Source: Cylindrodendrum hubeiense (Eukaryota; Ascomycota; Sordariomycetes; Hypocreales; Nectriaceae). From it: 53,620 nt of DNA. Location: assembly GCA_014621425.1 (NCBI GenBank), contig JAANBB010000227.1, positions 1 through 53,620 of the forward strand. The letters are read 5' to 3'. The notes under the pieces were generated by a model, which was not told the origin of the DNA, did no database searches, and was given only the letters and a program-made list of their open reading frames with translations. Below, piece by piece: positions 1-10,017 of the stretch (position 1 is its first letter; each line of letters opens with the position of its first letter). Position numbers and translations under genes: made by a program.

Positions 1-560
1 CTAGATTAAGAAACTTTCTAATAATTAAAAATATATAATTCTATATAAATTCTTATATATATTAAGATTATAAGTTATATATAGATTTCTATAATAGAAA
101 TTAACTTTTAAGTTAATAATTAAGATTATAACTTTAATCTATAGTTATTATTTTTATATTACTTAAATTAGTAATTAATCTAACTATTAATATACTAGAT
201 CTAGCTTTCTATTAAGAAAATAAATAAGAATTACTAGAATAATAATAATAACTTTAAGGATAGGACTATTATCTTAGAGATCTAATTTAGAATAACTATT
301 AGATTAAAATTATAACCACAATCCGGGACCAGATTATATATTAATTAGTAGATATTATCTATAAAGTACTTATAATAATTATCACTAAGACTAATAAAAC
401 TATTATTATTATAGATATTAACTACTTAGCTAAAGGGCTATTAGGAATCTATTAGAATATATAGAATACTTTATATAAGGAATTTAATGGGGTTAATTTA
501 TATAATACTTTAGGTTACTTTAGGTACCTTGGCTATTACAGGAATCCGGTAGGTCCCATA
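1..560. other. AT-rich flank, RIP-like isochore edge
   Basis: The first roughly 560 bases are extremely AT-rich, dominated by TA, TTA and TAAT words, with almost no CG dinucleotides and no meaningful open frame. Composition becomes ordinary only after about 560-1000. This is the appearance of transposon-derived DNA after repeat-induced point mutation in a filamentous ascomycete. No transposon protein, terminal repeat or telomere repeat can be recognised. The stretch 560-1052 is of more normal composition, and I see no gene in it. Confidence 0.6.
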
Positions 561-1052
561 ACCTAGGTGGAGGCTTATAACACTTAAAGGGATAGCCACA
601 CCTCTTCAAGTTAAAGGTGAGGTCTTCAAGAGACAATAAACTAAAGTAAATACCCACATAAAAGCCACACTTGAGTAGATACGTGCATGGAATGATGTTA
701 AGGATAATTGATATATCCGCCTAATGCCTCTTTTAGACACAGATCTCAGTCAAAAAGCCTAATATGTGATAACTGGGATAGGAAATACATCTCTAAAAGC
801 AGCTAATGTTACTATCTGAGCTTGCTGGCCAGTTATTAGCTTATATGTTGGGTAGCTCTACGGAAGATTCCTCCACCTTGGATAGTAACTAAACGCATTT
901 TCGGGTGCAGTGGCCTTAGAATTATAACCTAACTAGTGTACAAGGATAAAAGGATAGTGATTTGATATAAATAATTTTGATAAGGGAGTGAGGGTAGGGA
1001 TGAGATTGATCTTTCATTGACTCCCTAACAGCGCTTTACAATAGTAGTAGAC

Positions 1053-1964
1053 TCAACTAAACGTACAATCAGGGTTTGTATCCAAACCATCAACAATCTC
1101 AACATCATCAATGGCAGACTCCTGACCGTTGGTAAATGGAGCTACAACTCCAAGTGTGAGGGTCGTTTGCTCGGCGTCATTATAAATCTGAAACTGGAAC
1201 GCCTTATAGTTGGTCATGGCATCCGCGATGCTCCCGATGGATTCGAACATCGGCCCGTCGGGGATGTTAACTGGTTCCAACGCGTTGATGTAGCACTCCA
1301 CCTGGGTTCTCAGGAACTCAAAGTCCTCGTGTGAGTCGATGTACATGGCTTTGCTGTTCCAATCCGGTCTTGCGTGCACCTTCAAATCCACGCCACCATG
1401 TTCAAAGTAGACGTTGGTCCACATTTCGTCGCGTGCCCTGAGTTTTCTGTTGGCTTCGGTATCTTTGCCAGGCCCATAACCGAGGTGAAAGGTTGTGTGA
1501 TTATCTTCCCGTTCAGTGATAGCAAAATGCAAGTCGCTCCCATTGACATTCATGCCAAAGACGGGCAGCTGCTTAACTTCATCCCGCTTACGCGATAGGA
1601 AATACGTCGATGCATCCCAGTCACCAATGTGACGGACTTCAACACCGAGGCTTGTAGTCATTGCATCCGACATCGCACGCGTTGCAACAGAATGCCCATC
1701 CCCATATTTGATCTGCCCAAATTTCCAAATGGTTGCCGTCAGTTCGTAGGCTTCGAATCCAAATTTAAGCGAGCTGGGGATCCATAGAGCGTTGTTGAAA
1801 ACTCCAGCCAGGCACTGATTTGCGTTTGCGAAGCCTCCATCTTCAGACAGGGCTTTGCAATCGTTGCTCATGCCGTAGATAGCAGAGCCTTCCAACCATA
1901 GGGAGCCTGATGCTGCGAACACAGCGCCAACTAATGCTAGCCTTGTGTTTTCGGTAAAGTCCAT
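1053..1964 (-). CDS. hypothetical protein with N-terminal hydrophobic segment
   Basis: Single-exon frame of 303 residues. Residues about 8-30 form a hydrophobic stretch (LALVGAVFAASGSLWLEG) that could be a signal peptide or a membrane anchor, so the rest is probably extracytoplasmic. The mature part has few cysteines (in SNDCK, NQCL, VECY and PDCTFS near the C-terminus), which could make disulfides, and N-glycosylation-type sites NGS and NHT. I recognise no catalytic motif or named family. The start lies 53 bases downstream of the stop of a small membrane protein gene on the same strand, so the two could be co-regulated. It sits close to the AT-rich flank, where lineage-specific genes are common. 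Codon use looks ordinary and the frame is long and clean, so I think it is a real gene of unknown function. Confidence 0.65.
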   Translation of the reverse strand: MDFTENTRLALVGAVFAASGSLWLEGSAIYGMSNDCKALSEDGGFANANQCLAGVFNNALWIPSSLKFGFEAYELTATIWKFGQIKYGDGHSVATRAMSDAMTTSLGVEVRHIGDWDASTYFLSRKRDEVKQLPVFGMNVNGSDLHFAITEREDNHTTFHLGYGPGKDTEANRKLRARDEMWTNVYFEHGGVDLKVHARPDWNSKAMYIDSHEDFEFLRTQVECYINALEPVNIPDGPMFESIGSIADAMTNYKAFQFQIYNDAEQTTLTLGVVAPFTNGQESAIDDVEIVDGLDTNPDCTFS

Positions 1965-2016
1965 GATTTTAGGAAGCTTCGGAACAGTATCTCTAGTGTA
2001 ACGATCTAGTTCTAAA

Positions 2017-2382
2017 TTAGTTTCTCAATATACGTGACTCAATATATGAGATAAAATCGCTAATCCGCTTACCGTGATCCAACGTTGACCGTACATCGAG
2101 AGCTTGCACACCTTCAGTTAAATTGTGGCTAGGCGTGACATCAAGTGAAGATGATATAATGGCAGGGGAAATAGCCATTTTACCAAGGGTGGCGATAGAT
2201 GATGCTCGTACATCGGGCGACAAGAGAAGCCTCGCACTGAGCCACATGTTCCAAGTGAAGAGGAGCAGAAACAGAATGCATCCGGTCCGTACCAAACGAT
2301 AGTACCTCGAAAGTTCTCGTATATGATGCAAGCTGGGCTCTCTGTCCTCGATATCTTTGTAAGCAGAGGACGACATAGTCAA
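2017..2382 (-). CDS. small single-pass membrane protein, unknown
   Basis: Frame of 121 residues. The N-terminus is polar (MTMSSSAYKDIEDREPS), followed by a basic turn and one hydrophobic segment at about residues 34-53 (GCILFLLLFTWNMWLSARLL). The remaining 65 residues are hydrophilic. This is type II single-pass topology. The N-terminal pattern of a short polar tail then one transmembrane helix resembles UstYa-type (DUF3328) proteins, but the HxxHC motifs of that family are absent, so I do not assign it. It lies just upstream of the 303-residue gene on the same strand. An intron leading to more C-terminal sequence cannot be excluded. Confidence 0.45.
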   Translation of the reverse strand: MTMSSSAYKDIEDREPSLHHIRELSRYYRLVRTGCILFLLLFTWNMWLSARLLLSPDVRASSIATLGKMAISPAIISSSLDVTPSHNLTEGVQALDVRSTLDHGKRISDFISYIESRILRN

Positions 2383-2938
2383 CTGATTGGAACGAATTGT
2401 GAAAGATTGTAAAGAGTGTAAGATAAAGCGTTCGAGAGAGATAATGTGTCAATGTCTTCAGTTTGTTGTTGATGTTGGGAAGTCATGGCATCTAATATAG
2501 TCGATAAAGGTGTCCATCATGTTGACCTCAAAATTGGTTCGCACTTCTGACTAACTCGCGGGGCAGATGTCCATCCGAACGCGGCTGGAAAAGGAAGGAT
2601 GATGATGCGGCAGGAATGATGCTCTTGAATCCTCTGTTGGTCCTCAATACGAGGAATGAAGCAGGTCAATACAGTCCTAGACCATGTGGCCTGCTCATTC
2701 GTTCACATCAAAACCCCTCAGCGCAACAGGGTGGAGAACAATCCTGATTTCATGATTCACTGCCCATTAGGTGTGCGGGGTCCAATCGTATATGCAAGTA
2801 ACCTGCAAGGAATTAGGGAGTGTGGCAGTTGTTACGGAGTTCTTTAGCCTACGCCTTAATTTTGAGTTTAAATGTAGAACTAGGTGCATAAAATTCCGTG
2901 AATAGCATAGTCGATGCATTGCTCAAGCTGCGCCCGGC

Positions 2939-3283
2939 ATGTTGGTTGAATATTGTTACCAACACCGCCCCAGATCCTTCAGCGAAATGGATATGGGAGG
3001 CTTCCAAAACGGACTGAGAATGGGCCGTGCCAATGAGAAATACTTTTCGGCCTTTCAGCTTATGCAGGGACAAAAGAAACAACAGCTGGCTGGTTTCATC
3101 AGTCTATTAGGGCTATTTATAACTCTTATTGTGCTGTACATATCAGGGATGATGGTGGGGTTGAAGGTGGGGGCTGCACCGCCACAATATGCTTCCCCAG
3201 AACATTTAGTAGCTACAAATTACTCATCTTCCCCACGTCTCGTCCCTCCTCAAACTCTACTCCATCACGTTTTTGCCGCCTAA
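2939..3283 (+). CDS. possible small membrane protein, unknown
   Basis: Frame of 114 residues with one strong hydrophobic helix at about residues 51-72 (LAGFISLLGLFITLIVLYIS) followed by a glycine-rich and proline-rich tail. The first start codon may be wrong: MDMGGFQNGLRM at residue 17 is an equally plausible start. No family is recognised. It is listed because the transmembrane segment and the neighbouring small membrane genes make it plausible, but it could be chance coding potential. Confidence 0.3.
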   Translation: MLVEYCYQHRPRSFSEMDMGGFQNGLRMGRANEKYFSAFQLMQGQKKQQLAGFISLLGLFITLIVLYISGMMVGLKVGAAPPQYASPEHLVATNYSSSPRLVPPQTLLHHVFAA

Positions 3284-3400
3284 GTGAAAAGACTCAACCA
3301 AGTCACCTGTGCGTCCTTAATTGATGCCCTTCCTGCTAGTATTACTAACCAATTAATTATAGAGACATACCAACTCGGTGTCGCGTCGATATCGTTGACA

Positions 3401-3708
3401 ATGAAGAGCCATAGGGAAGTGGAAAAAGCGGGTACGTAAACATGACGATCCTCATGAGGCTGCCTTTCTTACTTGTATCAGACCCAGCCCACACAAAACC
3501 TCGGTCATTAAAACCGAGTCTCCGTTGGATAATTATAGTATGCATTGGGGATTTAATTACTATTTGGCAGGCTGTTTGGTTTCTATATAGCGACGGCTGG
3601 AACGGCTGGAGTAATGCGGCTGGTGCTGATAAGTTAAAACTTACCAACCCTATTGTCGCGACTGCCATGGCTGTTGTGTTGATACTGCAATACATGTACT
3701 TTGTCTGA
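3401..3708 (+). CDS. small two-helix membrane protein, one intron
   Basis: I infer a two-exon gene: exon 1 at 3401-3431 starts with ATG and reads MKSHREVEKA, then an intron with a GTACGT donor at 3432 and a TATCAG acceptor ending at 3481, then exon 2 to the stop at 3708. The joined frame is 85 residues. It has two hydrophobic helices (WIIIVCIGDLITIWQAVWFL and, near the C-terminus, PIVATAMAVVLILQYMYF) separated by a short tryptophan- and glycine-rich loop (YSDGWNGWSNAAG). The intron joins in frame with canonical signals, which supports it being real. No family is recognised. The function is unknown; it may be an integral membrane hairpin protein. Confidence 0.45.
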
Positions 3709-4825
3709 GTTATAAAGTGTAAAGTTATTTATTTACCAGTGAAAGTATCCCCTACTTTGAATATTACGGTTGCATGTTGAAATAAATGTATATGCGGCCG
3801 GGTGCGACAACAGTTGTCTACATTAGGACAGAATTAACTTTCGCTTCATTCGATGAGAAGAGTATGTACGATGATCACACAAGTTTCCGGAACAATCAAC
3901 TAGGTCAGTCGGTACAGACCTCGGCTACTTATCGGATCTATATACTGCTTCTTACAAATCATAGACGAGTAGCATATATTGGGAAACAAGGTATAGGAAG
4001 TAGTAGTTGATAGGAGGGCAATACTTATAACTACAATCTTCCGACAGCTCAATATGCCATAACTATCCGCAATATGGTCAATGCATTTAGCAATTATTGC
4101 CAACTCATAAATAATATCTAATACCCATCTACATCATCTGTAACCCTGCCGCTGACCATCACAGTGCCAGCGGCGACTTGCTTATGAAGACTCCCGATGT
4201 AAGTTTTATCAAGACGGCGACAACAGAGGCCTGCACTGTGCCATGCGAGCGTCGCAATATCTGGCCAAGTCCTCGGCGGATACACCTCGCCTGTCAGAGG
4301 CTCAAATTGATTTAGATAATGTAGTTATCTTGTGACAGTTGGGTTTTATTGACGACAGGAGCACCGCCGTTGACGAATCTTCCTGAGCCATAATATAATT
4401 GAATAGACACAGGGATCCGCATTATGCTGAAAATTGAGTACCGTGATCAACCCGTCAACCGCGCGCCACGGCAAAACGATTTCTTCGACGGTACGAAGTA
4501 AGTCCCTCGGATCTCAGTCATTCCGGGAACTGGTCACGCTAACAGTCGTAAAGGAGAAATTGCTCACACGAAATTGCTGCGCTATCCTCTTGGACCATGG
4601 TGTTTCTATTTAGGATGCAGACTATATGATGAGTCCCGGTGATTTGTGGTGGGTGTATCAGGATATTCGTAATACTGGGGGTTGTGGCTAGTGTGGGTCC
4701 AAGAATTTGGGGAATGGGTATTTGATCACTACTAATTATGTGAGCGAGTGTAATAATCACGACTGCATAGTATAAAGACTATAGTAATGAATATAATAGA
4801 AAACGGTGCATTTTTGAACTCCTAT
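3709..4825. other. intergenic, no gene seen
   Basis: About 1.1 kb between the two-helix membrane protein and the 3' end of the FAD oxidase gene. Only short frames without protein-like features occur. I see no RNA gene, repeat or clear regulatory element. Confidence 0.5.
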
Positions 4826-6324
4826 CTACAATAGGGCAGAGACATCTCGCAAGTCCTTCACCTCAGTTCCTACCCTCGTTGCAGCCGGAGTAACCTTCCT
4901 ATTACCATACTTCCACTCCTCTCTTAGACCACTTGAATGTCCCTCCAGTGCATCAGCAATGTAGCTACCGATTATCGGAAACATCTTAAAGGCATGCCCA
5001 GAATCACCGGTGGCCAACAACAACTCATTATGCTTGGGATGTGCATCTATTAGCCAGTGGCTGTCGGGTGAATCGGTGCACCAACAGACCCTTGAGTTGA
5101 CAAGAGGCCTTCCAGAAAATTGGGGCATGACGGCATCAATGAAACGATTGATGGATGCTGTGGCTTCTGCTGGGATCCCATCTTCTGGGTTGGTGCTGGC
5201 ATACCTTGGAATTGAGTAAGAAGATCCGTTGCCAGCGTCATCGGTGGAAGTACCAGCCCGATACTGATAGCCAGGACAGTTGTCGCAAATCTTCATTAGT
5301 CCTGTCATCATTTAGTACGTCTTTGTGTTCTAGGTATCAAGTAAAACTTACTTGTCTCTGGGTCCGGCTCAAACGTGAAGCCCAGATCGAAATGGTCAAC
5401 AACGGGAATACCCTTCCACTGCGACAGTTCCTCTTCTGTTAACTCAACATGCGCTAACGGCCAGCACTTGGACCACAGCTCATTCGCCAGCTCAGGGAGT
5501 ACTTCGGGTGACGCCGCGCCTGTGCTCAATATGTACCTGTCTGCATGGAGAATATCGCCTGAAGCAACACGAATCCCAGCGAGGGTCCCTGAACCATCAA
5601 TTTGCAAGCCAGTCATTGTGCCTTGCGGACCTGACACAAACTTGACGCCCATCTGCTGAGCCTCCGCTCCCCATTTCTCGAGCGCCTTCTTTGCGTGAGC
5701 CCAGCCACCTTGGCTATTGAAGAAGCCCTTCCAGCTTTCTACGCCGGGGGCATCTCGAAGCTGAGGCACGTATAGCAAGATCTGGTCTTTGCCCTGTACA
5801 AAATCGATTTTTCCGGCTTGGCCTACCTTGTTGAGATTTTCGTATGACTCACGCAGGTGTCTTTCAGCCTGGTCATTTCCTGTTGTGATGACCATCCGGC
5901 CCTGTTGAGTGTAAGTTGGAACGTAGTGTGGCGAGAGCGTGAGACAACACCTACAGTTTCATGGAAGATGCCATCCCATTCTGGTTTTCTCCATGCATCG
6001 AGCGCCTCCAATGCGAGTTCGACATACAGAGGCTCCTCATACTCGGTCCGGATGATCTTGTTAAGGTCGTAGCCAGCAGAGTCCACGCTAGGGCATGGGT
6101 TTCTATCAATGCAGGTGATGTTGGAGTAACCGCGTTTTGCTAAATGATAGGCGGTGCTGATTCCAAACGTCCCCCTAAATGTTATCGCATGTTAATTGTG
6201 AAGGATGAATGGCATGGCAAAATCGGCGTGTTGTTGGGGGGCCACATTGTGTAGTGTCAATTACTCACGCGCCGATAATCAGGATGGTTAAGTCCTTGCT
6301 CAGAGAAAATTTGTTGGCTGTCAT
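4826..6324 (-). CDS. FAD-dependent amine oxidase, amadoriase (fructosyl amino acid oxidase) type
   Basis: Four exons (6324-6269, 6174-5955, 5901-5352, 5301-4826) join to 433 residues, the usual length of this family. The N-terminus holds the dinucleotide fold: IIGAGTFGISTAYHL (GxGxxG), then an acidic residue after the second strand (ITCIDRN). Further landmarks are FHETGRM, the C-terminal VCWCTDSPD whose cysteine is the covalent FAD site in fructosyl amine oxidases, and LLATGDSGHAFKMFP. The family oxidises fructosyl amino acids or peptides to glucosone, free amine and hydrogen peroxide; saccharopine or pipecolate oxidases are close relatives, so the substrate is inferred. Many relatives end in a peroxisomal SKL/AKL tripeptide, but this one ends SALL, so targeting is uncertain. 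The introns are canonical (GTGAGT, GTAGGT, GTAAGT). The gene is divergent from the peptide transporter downstream, about 1 kb away. Confidence 0.88.
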
Positions 6325-7301
6325 GGTTGGTGAAAGCTGGTGATTCAGGATGACTGAGAGTTGAGTTCGCCGCGCGCAGAAAATATTCGGTGTTACAATC
6401 TACAAGGGCAGAAGGAGAAGGTGAGGATAAGATCATTGACAGGAAGAAGATCAAGAACAAGAACAGCCCTGGGATACGTCATTAGAACATGACCGAGGAT
6501 GCTTAACCCCGTCTCCACCTCTGGAGTCACGATGACAAAGGTGAACTTGGTAAGCAGATGTGGGTCCACCGTGCTGGACCTTCCTTCTCTTTTTTTCTCC
6601 TCACTCGGACCCACTCACCCCGCGCCTGAACCAAAGCCGAGACCATCTAGACGTATCTCATGACTCGGCTATGGCAATGACAATTTCGATGGATAAGACT
6701 AATCACTCTTCTTAAGTATTGGCTAAAAAGCTGGTCTCGTCATGGACCTTCCCCTTCTTCTAACTCGCTTCCGTCTTCTTCTCCCCGCACACTGGCGACC
6801 ACACCCGCTCGAAAGGGAACAGAGGCCGTTTATCTAGCGCCATCACCTGAGCCAATCATCGCGCGCACAACTCTTACGCGCCATTATCATACAAGTAGCC
6901 CCTGAAGATAGCAGGTCTATCGCTACGCCTAGCGCTGGAATAGCGTACCCACCCTCTCCTGTCAACGATAGCTTGGACCTTCCCTCTCATCGACGTAGGT
7001 TTAACCAGCTCCCTGAGTCTGTCTCGCAAAATACCGGACCCAGAAGTTCGCTAGTTTGACCGGGGATATCACACGAGCATGTCAAGCATGCGGGGGGATA
7101 ATCACCGTATATCAACGTCCACGATAAGCAGTGGGGAAGTTGCATATATAATGATGAGACTGCCGTGTCAACGAGCTGGCCGGCTTCCTGTTCATCATCA
7201 GAACCCATGCTCACGTTGTGTTCAGTAGACCTTCTCCACGCCAGACATTCCTTCAGCCTCTGGTATATCTTCTCCTCGGATACCATCTTGAGGTAGTTGA
7301 G
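6325..7301. promoter_or_regulatory. shared divergent promoter region
   Basis: About 980 bases separate the start codons of the FAD oxidase (minus strand) and the oligopeptide transporter (plus strand). This must hold both promoters. It is rich in CT tracts (for example 6580-6600 and 6745-6785), as is common upstream of fungal genes. No specific operator could be assigned. Confidence 0.4.
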
Positions 7302-9761
7302 ATGGAGACTTCCAAAGTTGGCGGCGCCGACGCCTCAAGAGAGGCCAACGAGGAAGGCATGGATCACTTCCAAAATCCCGACAAGGCTATTGACTTCGCC
7401 ATTGGCACCATCGATGAAGAGTTCGACATCGACTCGGACAATTCTCCATGTCCTGAAGTCCGCGCCAACGTTCCCAATGTCGACGACCCTTCCATGCCCG
7501 TCAACACGTTGCGCATGTGGGTCATCGGTATTTTCTTCACCATTATCGGCACCGGCATCAACCAATTCTTCTCTATGCGGTACCCCAGTGTCAGCATTTC
7601 GTCTCTGGTAGCTCAGCTGGTCGCGTTCCCCGTCGGCCGCGCTGTAGCTCATTTGCTCCCTATCATGAAAGTCCGGCTCTTTGGGCGAGAAATCGTGCTC
7701 AACCCCGACCACTACTTCAATATCAAGGAGCACGCCGTCATCACCATCATGTCTAACTTGTCATTCGGTCCGTCGTGGGCTACAGATATCATTCAAGCAC
7801 AAAAGGCCACGGCTTTCTATGCACTGAAAACGCCGGTTGGATATCAGTTCCTTCTTGCACTGACAATGCAGCTCTTTGGACTTGGTCTTGCTGGGCTGGC
7901 ATATAGATTCATCGTGGAGCCACCGCATATGATTTGGCCGTCGACGCTTGCCAACGCGGCACTTTTCCAGACCCTTCACAGCAAGGCGAACCCCGTCGCA
8001 GATGGGTGGAGGATATCTCGCTATCGTTTCTTCGTATTTGTATTCGTCGGTAGCTTTTTCTGGGTACGTTCTAGCCCTGGAGGCATAGGAATTGAACAGT
8101 GCTAATAAAGTCGCAGTATTGGCTTCCCGGGTTTCTCTTTACCGGCCTTAGCACTTTCGCATTCATATGCTGGGCAGCACCAAGTAAGTAAATGCCAGCA
8201 ATAGAAAGGCACGCAGGTGATAAGATCGATACTAACCTCAAATAGACAATAAGGTCGTTAACAATCTCTTCGGCATGACGACTGGACTGGCCTATCTCCC
8301 CGTCACCTTTGATTGGTCCCAAGTAGCCTACAACGGCTCCCCTCTTGTTGTCCCCTTCTGGGCTCAAGCGAACGTCTTCGCTGGCTGGGTCGTTGTCTTC
8401 GCCCTCGTCACACCCATCCTCTACTACACCAACACCTGGAACACGGCCTACTTGCCCTTCTCTGGAGCTGACACCTACGACAACACAGGGAATATCTACA
8501 ACGCCACGCGCGTCGTCGACAAGCATGGAAACTTCCTCGTGGACGAGTACCGAAAGTACAGCCCCATCTTCATGCCCGTCACCTTCGCACTGAGCTACGG
8601 CATTTCTTTCGCCGTCATGAGCTGTGTGCCTACATATATTTTTCTCAACCACTGGAGGGAAATCCTAGGTGCTTTCAATCCAAGCCGGAAGAAGGACATT
8701 CACGCCCGTATGATCGAGCGCTACAAGGACATTCCCTGGTGGTGGTACGCTGTCCTTAGCATCATCGTTTTCGGCCTCACCATTATGGTCCAGGAGGTGT
8801 ACCACACGCAGATGCCCGCATGGGGCGTCGTAATCGCCTTTGGACTGGCGCTGTTCTACCTCATCCCCACCGGCAGTGTCTTTGCCGTCGCCAACCTCAA
8901 CAGTAACGTCCTGACAGTTCTCGGCGAAATCATTTCCGGCTACCTCATCCCGGGAAAGCCCATCGTGATGCTCATCTTCAAGTTCTACGCCTACACAGGT
9001 CTCAGTCAGGCCATGATCTTCGCAGCAGATATGAAGTTGGGCCTGTACATGAAAATTCCGCGGCGGACGCTGTTTGCCGCTCAGCTGACGTCCTGCATTG
9101 TTGGATCCCTGACGCAGAACGCTGTTGTGCTGTGGATGCTGCACCACGTTGACGAGATTTGCGAGACAGATCAGCCGAACGGATATACCTGCCCACAAGG
9201 CCGCGTTAACTTCTCATCCAGTGTTATCTGGGGAGCAATTGGTCCGGCCAGGCTGTACAGCATTGGCAAGATGTACTCTGGATTGCTGCATCTTTTCTGG
9301 TTGGGAGCGCTGTTGCCAGTTGTGACTTTCTTCTTGAAGAAAAGGTTCCCGGACAATAAGTACTTGGCTAAGCTGCATTGGCCTCTTTTCTTCGCGGGGA
9401 CTGGCAATGTGCCGCCTGCGACTGGTATCAACTACACGTCTGCATTTGCTGTTTCATTTATTTTTAACAAGTGGATCAAGAACAAGTACCCGCATTGGTG
9501 GGCAAAGGTATGGTTTCCACGTACAATGTGCAAGCTGAATATTGTTACTAATATCTGTAATAGTACAACTATGTCCTCTCAGCCGCCTTAGACTCTGGCC
9601 TTGCTATATCCGCCATCATCATCTTCTTTGCTGTGGTGTTTCCTGGAGTCAGCCTAAGTTGGTGGGGTAACGACGTTCAGGGTACGACTGTTGACGGCCA
9701 GGGTATACCTCTCAAAAGCATTCCCGAGAGTGGCACGTTTGGACCGGCAACTTGGTCATGA
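7302..9761 (+). CDS. OPT-family oligopeptide transporter
   Basis: Four exons (7302-8063, 8117-8183, 8246-9507, 9564-9761) join in phase to 762 residues. Family signatures are clear: the N-terminal CPEVRANVPNVDDPSMPVNT block before the first helix; NPDHYFNIKEH, the version here of the NPG/KEH motif; and YMKIPRRTLFAAQ, matching the KIPPR motif. About a dozen or more hydrophobic helices are visible. OPT proteins are proton-coupled plasma-membrane importers of tetra- and pentapeptides or related compounds. I chose the ATG at 7302 (METSKVGG) because the earlier in-frame ATG at 7218 would add an unsupported hydrophobic leader before the conserved acidic N-terminus. It is convergent with the Zn2Cys6 gene that follows. 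The substrate cannot be read from sequence. Confidence 0.93.
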
Positions 9762-10017
9762 ACTAGAGCGACATTTATACATCATGTATGCAAAGTGTTT
9801 GTTTAGGACTCTATTATGAGACTGGCATACCAGACAATCATCAAAGGAATCCATCCTGGTTAATACAAGGCCGAATGGGGAGCTTGGAATGCAGCACATG
9901 TTTTTGATGCAAAACCCTTCAATACGAAAAGTTATGTTCCCTTCGTAACAAATACTTGATCTTGCGTTATTCATCCAAGCCCCTCGTGACACCATTAGAC
10001 TCAAACATAATGATGGC

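Noticed and set aside
2017..2382. UstYa/DUF3328 assignment for the small membrane protein
   Set aside because: Only the N-terminal helix layout is similar; the HxxHC motifs are absent.
8071..9198. Minus-strand frames of 193 and 177 residues under the peptide transporter
   Set aside because: Antisense shadows of an intact OPT gene with conserved motifs.
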